Positions 51,930-61,454 of a DNA stretch of 64,000 nt are shown here, one piece after another (position 1 is the stretch's first letter; each line of letters opens with the position of its first letter). The notes under the pieces are model-generated. The model did no database searches, was not told where the DNA came from, and worked only from the letters and a program-made list of their open reading frames with translations. Source of the stretch: CBDIDH01 sp965277595 (lineage in GTDB: Bacteria > Planctomycetota > Planctomycetia > Isosphaerales > Isosphaeraceae); assembly GCA_965277595.1 (NCBI GenBank), contig CBDIDH010000002.1, positions 1,860,001 through 1,924,000 of the forward strand, written 5' to 3'. The position numbers were made by a program, and so were the translations under genes.

Positions 51930-52343
51930 TCAGAGTCCCTTGAGAAGTCCTTCCAGGTTGCCGAGGAAGTTCCGCCAGCCGTAGGTCGCGCCCTGGTAAT
52001 TGGCCTCCTGGTCGGCTCGGAAGCCGGATTGCTCCATCCGCAAGAGCGTTCCGCCGTCAGTCTCAACGAGGGTCCAGACCACGACGCTTTCCAGCCCGAG
52101 CGCGTCCCAGCGATAGGAAAGCCGGGTCGTGGGTTTGACGTCCAGGACCTCGCTCTCAATGACGCCGTCCCAGCCCGGCATCGGAGCAAGCCGGAACTGA
52201 AACCGATGCCCCTCGACAGGCTGGAAGTCGTTGTCCATCAACCACTCTTTCAAGAGCGGGCCTTCCGTCAAGGCGCGCCAGACCTTGGCGGGCGGGTGCG
52301 GCAAGAGTCGGTCCATCACAACGGAACGCGTGGTTTCGGTCAT
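51930..52343 (-). CDS. SRPBCC (AHSA1-type) domain protein
   Basis: A 137-residue protein: LPHPPAKVWRALTEGPLLKE at the N-terminus, a central strand set with RLSYRWDALGLESVVVWTL, and a C-terminal helix with YGWRNFLGNLEGLLKG. This is the AHSA1/SRPBCC ligand-binding fold. Its ATG overlaps the ArsR stop by 4 bases (52340-52343), so the two are translationally coupled. It may bind a small hydrophobic ligand. Confidence 0.9.
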   Translation of the reverse strand: MTETTRSVVMDRLLPHPPAKVWRALTEGPLLKEWLMDNDFQPVEGHRFQFRLAPMPGWDGVIESEVLDVKPTTRLSYRWDALGLESVVVWTLVETDGGTLLRMEQSGFRADQEANYQGATYGWRNFLGNLEGLLKGL

Positions 52344-52663
52344 GGGTCCATCCGATCGAGAAGGTTTTCGAGACGTTCCAACCGGTCGCTCCAGAAGGCG
52401 CCATACTGCCTGACCCAGTCCGCCAGCGGTTGCAAACCGTTCGGCTCGACGCGGTAATGCGTCTGGCGCCCTTGCGGCCGGTCACGGACCAGGCCGGCAA
52501 CCTTCAAGACACTCAGGTGCTTGGAGACCGCCGGTTGCGAGATTCCCGCGTGATCCGTCAAGGCGCGCACCGTCTGCTCCCCCTCGCTGACCAGACGCTC
52601 GAAGATCGCGCGCCGGGTCGGGTCGCCAAGAGCCTTGAAGAGATCGTCCGCGGCACCTTGCAT
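52340..52663 (-). CDS. ArsR-family HTH repressor
   Basis: A 107-residue winged-helix protein with LFKALGDPTRRAIFERLVSE, DHAGISQPAVSKHLSVLKVA (recognition helix) and DRPQGRQTHYRVEP (wing). No metal-binding CxC is present, as in the ArsR members paired with SRPBCC genes. It is the first gene of the operon and probably represses it. Confidence 0.9.
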   Translation of the reverse strand: MQGAADDLFKALGDPTRRAIFERLVSEGEQTVRALTDHAGISQPAVSKHLSVLKVAGLVRDRPQGRQTHYRVEPNGLQPLADWVRQYGAFWSDRLERLENLLDRMDP

Positions 52664-53153
52664 GTCGGAATCATAGCCGGCGAGTTATGAATTCGTCAAG
52701 ACCGGGCCTTTCTCCTGAGCCGGATTGGACCTTTCAGAGCGTGGACGTGGCGTTGACGGGGGCGAACTTCGCGGGCTTGCGAGACGTATGTTAAACTACA
52801 GCGATCCGATCGGAAACGCGGGAGAAGCCGGCGCCCTGGAAAGTCAGGGTGTCCTGGAACTTTCCGACCGCGCCCCGCGTCCAAGTAGCGTAACGTGAAT
52901 TCGAGGCGAAAGGGCCGGGGTCCGCGACGTTGACGACCCCCAAACCCCTGTGCTAGCGTGAACTGTCCTTTCGGAAGACCTTGAAGAGACAACCGACCCG
53001 CGGCTCGAAAGTTTTCGACCTATCTCGGTCTCGTTCGAGACCGCGGCAACCACGATTGACGACCGAACGACCGGGTCGGCTCCCCTTGTTTTTCGGGATG
53101 CCGAGGCTCCGGGCGTCGCTTGGGGACTCGATAGGAATAGGAGTACGATTGCG
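52664..53153. other. Divergent promoter region between ArsR operon and pilM-like locus
   Basis: About 490 bases with no supported gene. It must contain the promoters of both operons. A GGAG ribosome binding site precedes the ATG at 53154. Confidence 0.4.
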
Positions 53154-55541
53154 ATGGCGAAGATCCAGGCCGTCTGGGCGCTCGACGTCGGCCAGGCCGC
53201 GTTGAAGGCGCTGAAGCTCGTTCCGGGCGAGACCCCCGAACAGGTCGTGGCCGAGGCCTTCGATTTCGTCGAGTTCCCCAAGATCCTCAGCCAGCCCGAC
53301 GCCGACCCCGAGCAGCTCGTGCGCGAGGCCCTGGAAACGTTCCTCGAACGGAACGACCTGAAGGGGTGCAAGGTCGCCATCTCCGTCCCTGGCCAGGCGG
53401 GCCTCGTCAAGTTCATCAAGCTTCCGCCGGTCGAGAAGAAGCGGATTCCCGACATCGTCAAGTTCGAGGCTCGCCAGCAGATTCCCTTCGCTCTCGAAGA
53501 GGTCGTCTGGGACTACCAGCAGATCGGCGACGAGGAAGAAGGCAGCGACGAAGACTTCACGATGGCCGAGGTCGGCCTCTTCGCCATGAAGCGCGACCAG
53601 ATCAACCGCGCGATCCTGCCGTTTCGGGTCGCCGGAATCGAGGTCGACATCGTGCAGATGGGGCCGATCGCCCTCTATAACTACATTACCTTTGACCGGA
53701 TCAAGGGAAGCGGCGCCAAGGACTCGATCGTCCTGCTCGACATCGGCGCCGATAACACCGACCTGATCATCACCGACGGCGTTCGGATCTGGCAGCGCAA
53801 CGTTCCGATCGGCGGCAACCACTTCACCCGTGCCTTGACCAAGGAACTGAAGCTCACCTTCGCCAAGGCCGAGCACCTCAAGCGGAACGCCACGAAGGCC
53901 CCCGATCCCCGGTCGATCTTCACCGCGATGCGCGGCGTCTTTAACGACTTCGCCAACGAGGTCAACCGGTCGATCGGCTTCTACAGCAGCAGCAACAAGG
54001 GGTCGAAGATCGCCAAGGTCATCGGCCTTGGCAACGGGTTCAAGCTCCCCGGCCTTCAAAAGTTCCTCCAGCAGAACCTCACCGCCGAGATCGAAAAGCT
54101 TGACGACTTCGCCCGGGTCGTCGGCGACGAGGTCAAGGGTCAGCCCGTCTTTCTCGACAACCTGCCGTCGTTCGCCGTCGTCTACGGCCTGGGCCTCCAG
54201 GGGCTCGGCCGTAGCACGATCCGAACGAACCTGCTGCCGCCCGAGATCGAGAAGGTCCGCCTGATCCGCGCCAAGAAGCCCTGGGCCCTGGCGGCCTCGG
54301 CGCTCTTGATGCTCGGCTTCTCGGCCCTCTTCCTGGGCGATTACCGGGTCTTCGCCAAGGTGAACACACCGCAGTTCACCTCGGCCGTTGAGAGCGCCAA
54401 CAACGCTTCAAAGACCGGCGCTCAGTACAAGTCGGCCCTTGACGCGGCCAAGGGAGCCTGGCAGACCAAGAACACCGAGGGGCAGAAGCTCGTCGGTAGC
54501 GCCGCCGATCGCGGGATGTGGCCCGAGTTTCTCAAGACGATCAGCTACCACTTCCCCGACCCCGTCCGCGACTACAAACTTGACCCGAACAAGCCCGAAG
54601 ACCAGCATAATCTCGACATCCTCCGGGTCCATATCGACGCCATCAAGCCCGTCTGGCGGACCGACGTCGCCAAGGAATGGTTTGACGACCCGTCCGCGCT
54701 CAAGCCCGAGTTCAAGAACCTGATGCACCCGATCGACCGCGCCACCGCCCCCTCGGGCGAGGGCTGGGTCGTGCAGATCATCGGCCACCACTTCAACCCG
54801 CTCCCCTCGCGAGAAGAGCAGGCGAAGCCCGAGACTAGCCCGACCCGGATGGAGTTCGGACCCTACGGCTATCTCGTCAAGAAGATCATTCCGATGCTCA
54901 ACAACCCCAGGCTCCGGCTCTACGGCATTCACCACGTCGCGCTCGCCTGGATGCTCTCCGATCGCAAGTGGACGACAGAGAAAGGCGCCGCGAACAATGG
55001 CCTGGCCAGCGCCACGGTGCCGATTCTCGCCCGCGCCTCGGCCCCGGAATCCGCCGATTCGTCCGGTAGCGGCGGCGGGACGAGCGGGAGCGGGTCAAGC
55101 AGCAGTCCCTATGCGTCGACCGGCAATGCGTCCGGCCCCTTCGGCGGCGGTCCGACGATGATGCCGTCGATGATGATGCCCAACGTCAATCAGAGCCGGG
55201 TCGCGGATGCCAGCAAGCTCACCACGCTGACCCGGACCGACTTCCTCATCCAGTTCGTCTGGCAGCCGAAGAAGGCGGAAGACCGGCCCAAGACCGAGGA
55301 CGAGTTCAAGAAGGGGGTCGAGGACGAGTACAAGAAGCTCGTCGACGCCCAGAAGAACAAGTCCGAGGTGACCATCAGCGAGGCCGCGATTGAAAACGCC
55401 TCGCGGGCGCAGTCTCAGGCCGTCGAGACCGGAATTCAGAAGGCCGGCAAGACGCCCGCCCTCGGCCTTCCCGGCGTCCCCGCGACGGGACCGGCCCTGG
55501 CCCCATCGCCCGCGCCCGCCGCGGCTCCGAAAACGCCCTGA
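53154..55541 (+). CDS. PilM-like ATPase fused to a membrane and periplasmic part
   Basis: A 795-residue protein. Residues 1-355 match PilM/actin-like ATPases: VWALDVGQAALKALKL, PPVEKKRIPDIVKFEARQQI, VLLDIGADNTDLII and KVIGLGNGFKLPGLQKFL. A PilN-like insertion of NLLPPEIEKVRLIRAKKPW leads to a transmembrane helix (LAASALLMLGFSALFLGDY). A large beta/alpha periplasmic region and a Gly/Ser/Met-rich linker follow. PilM proteins scaffold type IV pilus or type II secretion inner-membrane assembly. The fusion of PilM with a PilN-like part is common in planctomycetes. It heads a three-gene operon. Confidence 0.85.
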   Translation: MAKIQAVWALDVGQAALKALKLVPGETPEQVVAEAFDFVEFPKILSQPDADPEQLVREALETFLERNDLKGCKVAISVPGQAGLVKFIKLPPVEKKRIPDIVKFEARQQIPFALEEVVWDYQQIGDEEEGSDEDFTMAEVGLFAMKRDQINRAILPFRVAGIEVDIVQMGPIALYNYITFDRIKGSGAKDSIVLLDIGADNTDLIITDGVRIWQRNVPIGGNHFTRALTKELKLTFAKAEHLKRNATKAPDPRSIFTAMRGVFNDFANEVNRSIGFYSSSNKGSKIAKVIGLGNGFKLPGLQKFLQQNLTAEIEKLDDFARVVGDEVKGQPVFLDNLPSFAVVYGLGLQGLGRSTIRTNLLPPEIEKVRLIRAKKPWALAASALLMLGFSALFLGDYRVFAKVNTPQFTSAVESANNASKTGAQYKSALDAAKGAWQTKNTEGQKLVGSAADRGMWPEFLKTISYHFPDPVRDYKLDPNKPEDQHNLDILRVHIDAIKPVWRTDVAKEWFDDPSALKPEFKNLMHPIDRATAPSGEGWVVQIIGHHFNPLPSREEQAKPETSPTRMEFGPYGYLVKKIIPMLNNPRLRLYGIHHVALAWMLSDRKWTTEKGAANNGLASATVPILARASAPESADSSGSGGGTSGSGSSSSPYASTGNASGPFGGGPTMMPSMMMPNVNQSRVADASKLTTLTRTDFLIQFVWQPKKAEDRPKTEDEFKKGVEDEYKKLVDAQKNKSEVTISEAAIENASRAQSQAVETGIQKAGKTPALGLPGVPATGPALAPSPAPAAAPKTP

Positions 55542-55599
55542 CATCCAGGATCGACCGACCGACCGACCGAACTCATCGGAGTGAAGGCGAAGGGAAACC

Positions 55600-57381
55600 A
55601 TGGACCAGCTCAAAGACTTCCTCAGACAGGCGATCAGGCACCGATTCTGGATCGCCGTGGGCCTCTCGGCGATCTTCTCGGGCCTGGCGTACTTTCTCGG
55701 CTCCGGACCGATCCAGCAGCAGGCGGTCGCCAAGACCGCGGCCATTGACTCAGCCTACAAGGGCGTCAAGGTCTACGCTCAGGGCAAGCCGATCAACAAG
55801 CAATACTCGGAGATCGTCACGTCCAAGACCGAAGACCTGACCAAGGAAGTCGACGAGTCCTGGAAGAAGCTCTACGATCGCCAGGCCCCGCTTTTAACCT
55901 GGCCCGAACTGGTCGAGGAACGCTTCAACGCCTGGGGCCGCCAGTGGCCCAAGGACATCGACGCAAGCGCCGTGCAAATCGCCATTATCGAATACGTGAA
56001 CACCTACCCGAAGTTCGTGACCCAGGTCTACAAGTCCTTCCACCCGTTCGACCCCGAATCAGGCACAGGCGTCGTCGCCGCCCCTCCCGAGGTCATCTTG
56101 CTCCGCCCCGCCGGGTTCAGCGAGTCCAACCCCCCCGGCCTCGGCAAGGTCTGGTCCGCGCAGGAACGGCTCTGGATTCAGCGGACGATGCTCGACGTCA
56201 TCGCCAAGGTGAACCGAGACGCCAAGACCTGGGACACGGCGATCATCAAGCAGATCAAGGCCCTTGAGGTCGGCAACTCCCTCGCTCAAGATCAACGCTC
56301 GATTGCCAAGGGTGAGACCCTCGAAGAGTCTCCCGACATCGTCGACCCGGCCGCCCCCCCGCCTGCCGACACGTCGTCATCGTCGTCCTCGGCCTCGCCC
56401 GCCGCCGGTTCGTCCTCGCCGAGCCTCGGCTCCGCCTACGGCGGTTCGGTCGCGGCCGCCCCACTCCCTACCGGCGGAGAGTCGGTCTTCTTCATCAAGA
56501 GCGAAAGCCCGGCGATCAAGATCCTTCCGGTTCAGATGACCGTTCTGATCGATCAGGATCACATCCAGGATCTCCTCGTCGCCCTGGAAAACTCGCCGAT
56601 GACCATTCAGGTCAGAGACTTCGAGATGTACAAGCCGCTCACCGCCGTCACCAAGCCCGAGAAGGGGACGCAGGTCGCCTACGGCATGGGGATGGGCATG
56701 GGCATGGGCATGGGTGGCTACAACCCGATGATGGCCAACAGCGCGTTGACCGGCTACGGCCCCCGGATGGCGCAGCAGCAGGAAGCCTCGGCCTCGCTTG
56801 CTTCCATGTACAATACCACCGGCGGCATGACCAGTGGTGGCGCCGCCAAGAAGTCGGGCGTCGACCTGAGAAGCAAGGACTTCCGCAAGGAAAACGAGGA
56901 GCGCCTTAACGCCGCGAAGGGCGTCAAGGGGACGTCAATCCATAACCCCTACTTCAACATCGTCGAGGTGAAGGTCTACGGCCAGGCCCGCTTCTTCAAC
57001 CCGCCGCCGACGCCTCCCCCCGTCGCCCCAAGCCAGTCTGAGAACGCCGCCGCGACCCCGGCCCCGGCTGAAGGTACTCCCGCTTCCGCCGACGCCGAGA
57101 AGAAGGCCGACGATCAGCCCAAGGCCGACGCCGAGAAGAAGGCCGACGATCAGCCCAAGGCTGACGCCGAGAAGAAGGCCGAACCCGCCAAGGCCGACGA
57201 CGAAATGAAGGCCGAGCCCGCCAAGGCGGAAGATCAGCCCAAGGCCGACGCCGAAAAGAAGGCCGAACCCGCCAAGGCCGACGCCGCCGAGAAAAAAGAC
57301 ACCGAGCCCGAACCGAAGAAGGCCGAACCGAAGAAGGCCGAACCCGCCAAGGCCGACGACGGCGCCATGTCCCCGAAATAA
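55600..57381 (+). CDS. Membrane protein with repetitive C-terminus (pilus/secretion locus)
   Basis: A 593-residue protein with one N-terminal transmembrane helix (FWIAVGLSAIFSGLAYFLG), a helical periplasmic domain, a GMGMGMGM-rich segment, and a C-terminus (from about residue 480) made of Ala-Glu-Lys/Pro-Ala-Lys repeats of the type ADAEKKADDQPK and KAEPAKAD. It is encoded 58 bases after the PilM-like gene. In synteny it occupies the place of PilN/PilO-like proteins, but sequence similarity is weak. It may form the periplasmic collar of a secretion or pilus complex. Confidence 0.6.
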   Translation: MDQLKDFLRQAIRHRFWIAVGLSAIFSGLAYFLGSGPIQQQAVAKTAAIDSAYKGVKVYAQGKPINKQYSEIVTSKTEDLTKEVDESWKKLYDRQAPLLTWPELVEERFNAWGRQWPKDIDASAVQIAIIEYVNTYPKFVTQVYKSFHPFDPESGTGVVAAPPEVILLRPAGFSESNPPGLGKVWSAQERLWIQRTMLDVIAKVNRDAKTWDTAIIKQIKALEVGNSLAQDQRSIAKGETLEESPDIVDPAAPPPADTSSSSSSASPAAGSSSPSLGSAYGGSVAAAPLPTGGESVFFIKSESPAIKILPVQMTVLIDQDHIQDLLVALENSPMTIQVRDFEMYKPLTAVTKPEKGTQVAYGMGMGMGMGMGGYNPMMANSALTGYGPRMAQQQEASASLASMYNTTGGMTSGGAAKKSGVDLRSKDFRKENEERLNAAKGVKGTSIHNPYFNIVEVKVYGQARFFNPPPTPPPVAPSQSENAAATPAPAEGTPASADAEKKADDQPKADAEKKADDQPKADAEKKAEPAKADDEMKAEPAKAEDQPKADAEKKAEPAKADAAEKKDTEPEPKKAEPKKAEPAKADDGAMSPK

Positions 57382-57459
57382 ATCATTGGTCATGACGACG
57401 GGGCGGGCGCCGCGCCCGTCCTGGCCCCTTGGAATGTGTACGCAGAGGAGTCCCTTGCC

Positions 57460-59382
57460 GTGGCCAACGCGCAGGTTGAGAAGCTCAAGTCCGTGGGGTT
57501 GCGCCACGGGGAAAAGCTCGTGGTCGGCCTCACCGCCGCGCTCTGCTTCCTCTTCATCTTCTGGGCGGCCACGATGCCGACCATCGAAATTACCGCCGAG
57601 CAGGTGAGCAAGGACGCCGAGGCGGCTCGGTCCAGCCTCGCCCGCAGGCAAGAGCCGGCCGATATCCTCACCTCGCTCGAAGAGCAGGGGATCAAGAACC
57701 CCGAGTTCGTCAAGCTCGTCGAGGACCAGCAGAAGAACCTGCTCGTCGTGGCCGACTTCAAACCGGCCCGGTCCTGGGTCTCTCCCGAGCCGGGCGCCGG
57801 CCTGATCCGCGACACCCCCGAACTGATCGCCGCAACCGATCTGCTCGCCTATCCCGGCCGCGGCGGCGCCTTGCTTTACTCGCTCGATCCGGTGACCAAG
57901 AAGCGCATTCCCGAAGATCCCAATGAGAAGCCCGTTGACGAGGCCACCAAGACGCGCCGAGGCAAGAAGAAGAAGAAGCGCCGACGGGGTGGTGGCGGTT
58001 CCTCCATGTCAATGATGAGCGGTCCGGCGATGCCTTCCGGCTCGGCCAGACCTGCTGTGACGACCGAGGCCGAGAAGAAGGCCGCGGCCCTCGACAAGAA
58101 AAAGCGTGAAGCCCTGCTCGCCGGCAACAAGGCCGCCGCTCCCGAGGAAGAGAAGGACGACGCCAGTGCCTCCGAGGAAGGCGGACCCTTCAAGGAAGTC
58201 ACCCGGGGCCTTCGCTGGGTCACCATCACCGGCACGATCGACCACAAGAAGCTCCGCGATAACTACCTCCTCGCCCTGAAAAACGCGGCCGTCGCCCACC
58301 CCAATTACAAGCAGCTCAACGTCGAGCGCCAGACCAAGCTCTCCGACGGCACCTGGTCGGAATGGGAAGCTGTTGACTCCGAGAAAAACCACGAGATCAC
58401 CTACAACCTCCCCGAGGAAGAAGAAGAACTCACCCCCGACTCGGTACGGATCAGCGCCCTGGTTGACCCGCTCCCCTTCCTCAAGGCCGGATTCTGGGAA
58501 CAGGTCCACGTCGCCAGCCTCGTCCCCAAGGAGAAGCTTGAGGCCGAGAAACCCACAACCTCCATGTCCGGCGGCAGTTCCATGAACTCCGGCGCCGCGC
58601 AAAACCGCATGATGATGGGCTCCGGCATGATCGGCAGCGGTATGATGGGTACCAGCATGACGATGGGTGGTAATGCCGAGACCGTCAACTTTCCCACGAC
58701 CGAAGCCGACACCATCATGATCCGTTCGCTTGACTTCACCGTCGAACCGAACACCTCCTATCGATACCGGCTCCAGATCGAGGTCTTCAACCCGAACTAC
58801 AACCGCGAAGACGTTGCCCCCGGCACCAACACCAAGGACCTCGAAATGAAAGGCCCCTGGAGTGAGCCGACCAACGAGGTGACGATGCCCGACGACATCA
58901 CCGCCTACGCGATGCACAAGGTCCAGTACGCTCCCAACGCCAAGCGCAACGACCGGGTGTCGTACCAGATCATCAAGTGGAACCCCGACGACGGCATCAC
59001 GGTCACCCGGACAACCGACTACGGGCCGGGCGAGATCGTCGGCGAACCTCTCTCGACCCGTATCCCCGCCAGCGACGGGTCAAAAGAGAAAAACCGGATG
59101 ATCGACTACAACAGCCATCAACTCATGCTTGACGTCACCGGCGGCGAACAGCCTCTGACTCCCTATCAGAACGGCAAGATTGAAATTCCCGTCGTCACGC
59201 TCCTGCTCCGTCCCGACGGCTCCGTCGTCGTCCGCAATCAGGCGTTTGACGTCTCCGACCCCGTTCGCAAGGACATGGCCGCGAATTACAATCGCGAGCT
59301 TGAAGAATCCTCGAAGCCTCGGGCCAGTTCCAACGGCACGTCGAGCATGATGTCCAGTTCCGCGGCCTCGGGCCTTCGCTGA
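57460..59382 (+). CDS. Membrane protein of the PilM locus, unknown function
   Basis: From GTG 57460 (GAGGAG upstream) the product is 640 residues. A transmembrane helix (LTAALCFLFIFWAATMP) is near residue 33. A periplasmic domain follows, interrupted by a Lys/Arg-rich segment (RRGKKKKKRRRGGGGSS) and Met/Ser/Gly-rich linkers. The C-terminal part (from about 420) is beta-rich (DFTVEPNTSYRYRLQIEVFN). It is the third gene of the PilM operon. Function is inferred only from context. Confidence 0.6.
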   Translation: MANAQVEKLKSVGLRHGEKLVVGLTAALCFLFIFWAATMPTIEITAEQVSKDAEAARSSLARRQEPADILTSLEEQGIKNPEFVKLVEDQQKNLLVVADFKPARSWVSPEPGAGLIRDTPELIAATDLLAYPGRGGALLYSLDPVTKKRIPEDPNEKPVDEATKTRRGKKKKKRRRGGGGSSMSMMSGPAMPSGSARPAVTTEAEKKAAALDKKKREALLAGNKAAAPEEEKDDASASEEGGPFKEVTRGLRWVTITGTIDHKKLRDNYLLALKNAAVAHPNYKQLNVERQTKLSDGTWSEWEAVDSEKNHEITYNLPEEEEELTPDSVRISALVDPLPFLKAGFWEQVHVASLVPKEKLEAEKPTTSMSGGSSMNSGAAQNRMMMGSGMIGSGMMGTSMTMGGNAETVNFPTTEADTIMIRSLDFTVEPNTSYRYRLQIEVFNPNYNREDVAPGTNTKDLEMKGPWSEPTNEVTMPDDITAYAMHKVQYAPNAKRNDRVSYQIIKWNPDDGITVTRTTDYGPGEIVGEPLSTRIPASDGSKEKNRMIDYNSHQLMLDVTGGEQPLTPYQNGKIEIPVVTLLLRPDGSVVVRNQAFDVSDPVRKDMAANYNRELEESSKPRASSNGTSSMMSSSAASGLR

Positions 59383-59487
59383 GACGAGAAGACCCAGGCT
59401 CGACGCCAGCCCGACTTCACGACGAAACGGCCCCCGGCGCCCTCAAACGAGGCGCTGGGGGTCGTTGGCATTTTGGCCAAGGCGGCC

Positions 59488-60213
59488 TCAGGCTCCGTTT
59501 CCCAGTTGAAAATCGACGACGAGCGGCAGGTGATCCGACGCCACCCGGGCCATCGGCGAATGAACAATCCGCGCCTGCTGAACCTCGACGGCACCTCGGG
59601 TAAACGCCTTGTCGAGCGAGAGAACCGGGAAATTCGCGGGAAAGGATCGGAATCGAGCCCGAGGCGTGGTCACCTGCTGAAACCCATGTCGGGCAAACGG
59701 CCCATGCGCCAGGGTGTTCCGCCAGTCATTAAAATCGCCGACGATCAGCGTCGGCAGTCCGCCCAGGTCGTGAAAGAGCGGGTGATCGAGCAGGTGTCCG
59801 ACCTGCCAGTGCCGTTCGCGCTCGGCCAGGCCAAGATGCCAGTGGACGAGTCGCAACGCCCCCCCAGGGGTCTCCACCTCCACGATCTGCGCCCCGCGCG
59901 GCTTCCGCCGCTTCATCCTCAGCGAGACCTGATGCACCTTGCGCACCGGCCATTTTGAGAGGACGAGGTTGCCGTATCCCCCGCCCGATTTCCATGTTAC
60001 GTTCGCCTGATACAGCGTGGTCGACGTCCCGAGAAACGCGGCGAGCTTTTCCGGCTGGTCATCGCGACGGGTCCGTCTGACGTTGCGGTCAACCTCTTGG
60101 AGGCAGACCAGATCGGCCTCTTCCGCCGCGATGACGTCCATGACCCGCTCGATCCGATACCTTCGGTCGCGCCCGCCGATTCCCTTGTGGATGTTATAGC
60201 TAAGCAGTCGCAT
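59488..60213 (-). CDS. Endonuclease/exonuclease/phosphatase (EEP) family protein
   Basis: A 241-residue EEP hydrolase with LLSYNIHKGIGGRDRRYRI, LVCLQEVDRN (catalytic Glu), GLPTLIVGDFNDWRN and VASDHLPLVVDF (catalytic Asp-His). This is the full motif set for the DNase I-like fold, acting on nucleic acid or phosphoester substrates. There is no signal peptide. It sits alone on the minus strand between the PilM locus and another minus-strand gene. Confidence 0.85.
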   Translation of the reverse strand: MRLLSYNIHKGIGGRDRRYRIERVMDVIAAEEADLVCLQEVDRNVRRTRRDDQPEKLAAFLGTSTTLYQANVTWKSGGGYGNLVLSKWPVRKVHQVSLRMKRRKPRGAQIVEVETPGGALRLVHWHLGLAERERHWQVGHLLDHPLFHDLGGLPTLIVGDFNDWRNTLAHGPFARHGFQQVTTPRARFRSFPANFPVLSLDKAFTRGAVEVQQARIVHSPMARVASDHLPLVVDFQLGNGA

Positions 60214-60408
60214 GCCGGCGATCGTACATCAGAGCCGCCCTCAAGACAAACCCGCTACGCCATCGCCCCTTCGAATCCGCACCCGGAATGGCCCGCGATC
60301 GGTCGACTCTTTCTCCTCGGGCATGACCTGGGTCCAAGGATCAGTGACCCGGAAAAACGTTGGAAGCGCTGGAACCAGACTTCTTGCGCAGTCGCCGGAA
60401 GTTTTCAA

Positions 60409-60507
60409 GGACAAAGGACAAAGGACAGGACAAAGGGCAAAATCTTCACTCTGTCTTTTGCCCTCTGCCCTCTGCCCTCTGCCCTCTGCCCTCTGCCCTT
60501 TGTCCCT
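60409..60507. repeat. GGACAAA / CTCTGCC heptamer repeat cluster
   Basis: ACAAAGGACAAAGGACA repeats are followed by about five CTCTGCC units. The two halves are partially complementary (GGGCAAAA with TTTTGCCC), so a long hairpin is possible. It ends at the stop of the minus-strand gene 60507-61118. Confidence 0.75.
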
Positions 60508-61118
60508 CACGAAAAATCGGCCGCGCTTCCAACAGTCTCTTCCACCCTCGCCCGATGGTTCGATCCAACGTGATCCCGTCGAAAAACCGCCTTCAAGGCG
60601 CCTCGTCGAATGCGTCGCAGACCGGCCAGGATCAACCCGTGACGCACCGCCCGGTAGACGAACCAGTAGCCAAGCACGTTCGGACCTGGCAGCGGAGCCA
60701 GCGCGACCGACAACGGCGCCACCAAGGCATGCCCGATCAGGCCCACCCGGTGCCTTCGACGCCCTTCGGCCAGCAACCCGGCCCAGAGCCGCGCGGCCTC
60801 TTCTTCCGCCAGATCCGACGGATAGAGAACCTCAACCGACTGCGCCGAGTGCAGCCTTGCCAGCAGCGGCTCATCCGGGTGCGTCCGGCTCTGCAACCAG
60901 CCCCAGGCCCGCCTCGCCACGCCCGCCGCGTGCCCCTTGGATTGCAAAAGGCCGTCGCGAAAGGCCCGATACCGTGTCTCAAAACGTCGCAAAAACCCCC
61001 GACTCTCCGCCACCCCCGCGCGATCTTCCGCAACGACCGGTTCAGCCCGCAAGGCCCAGCGGCCGGTCGGTCCGTCGAGGCTTAGCAATGCAACGTTCAC
61101 GACGTTCGCCCTCGCCAT
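60507..61118 (-). CDS. Mitochondrial K+/H+ exchange-related (Mit_KHE1-like) protein
   Basis: A 203-residue protein with the segment APLPGPNVLGYWFVYRAVRH near residue 144, the signature of the Mit_KHE1 family found in yeast and many bacteria. The C-terminal hydrophobic region (LIGHALVAPLSVALAPLPGP) suggests membrane association. Yeast members are involved in potassium/proton exchange; the bacterial role is unknown. Confidence 0.75.
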   Translation of the reverse strand: MARANVVNVALLSLDGPTGRWALRAEPVVAEDRAGVAESRGFLRRFETRYRAFRDGLLQSKGHAAGVARRAWGWLQSRTHPDEPLLARLHSAQSVEVLYPSDLAEEEAARLWAGLLAEGRRRHRVGLIGHALVAPLSVALAPLPGPNVLGYWFVYRAVRHGLILAGLRRIRRGALKAVFRRDHVGSNHRARVEETVGSAADFS

Positions 61119-61454
61119 TGGTCGACCCTCACCATCGCCGTCAGGTCACGGTCGTTTCTACGCCCTCGGGACGACTCGGGTTCAAACCGTGGGCATTCGC
61201 CTGGTCGCGAAGTGACGATTATGCGGGCTCAGACACGCTTACTTTCGCCATGACCGGCCCTTTCCTTCATGGCCCATGCGTACCCTTCCGATTTTCAACG
61301 AACATGGCTTGGCGTGTTCGTCGGCGTTCTCGCGGGTCTCTTTTGATGAGACACGTTTTTTGAACGCCTCGGCGATGCGTCGGGAACCGCCAAAAGGATG
61401 CGAAAGGACGGCGGGCCCGCCGTCCTAGAGGCCAGTAGGGATGGAGCCCTGCCC
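61119..61454. other. Intergenic upstream of the large exported repeat protein
   Basis: About 336 bases. Probably holds the promoter of the following gene and of the minus-strand gene at 60507-61118. No gene seen. Confidence 0.4.
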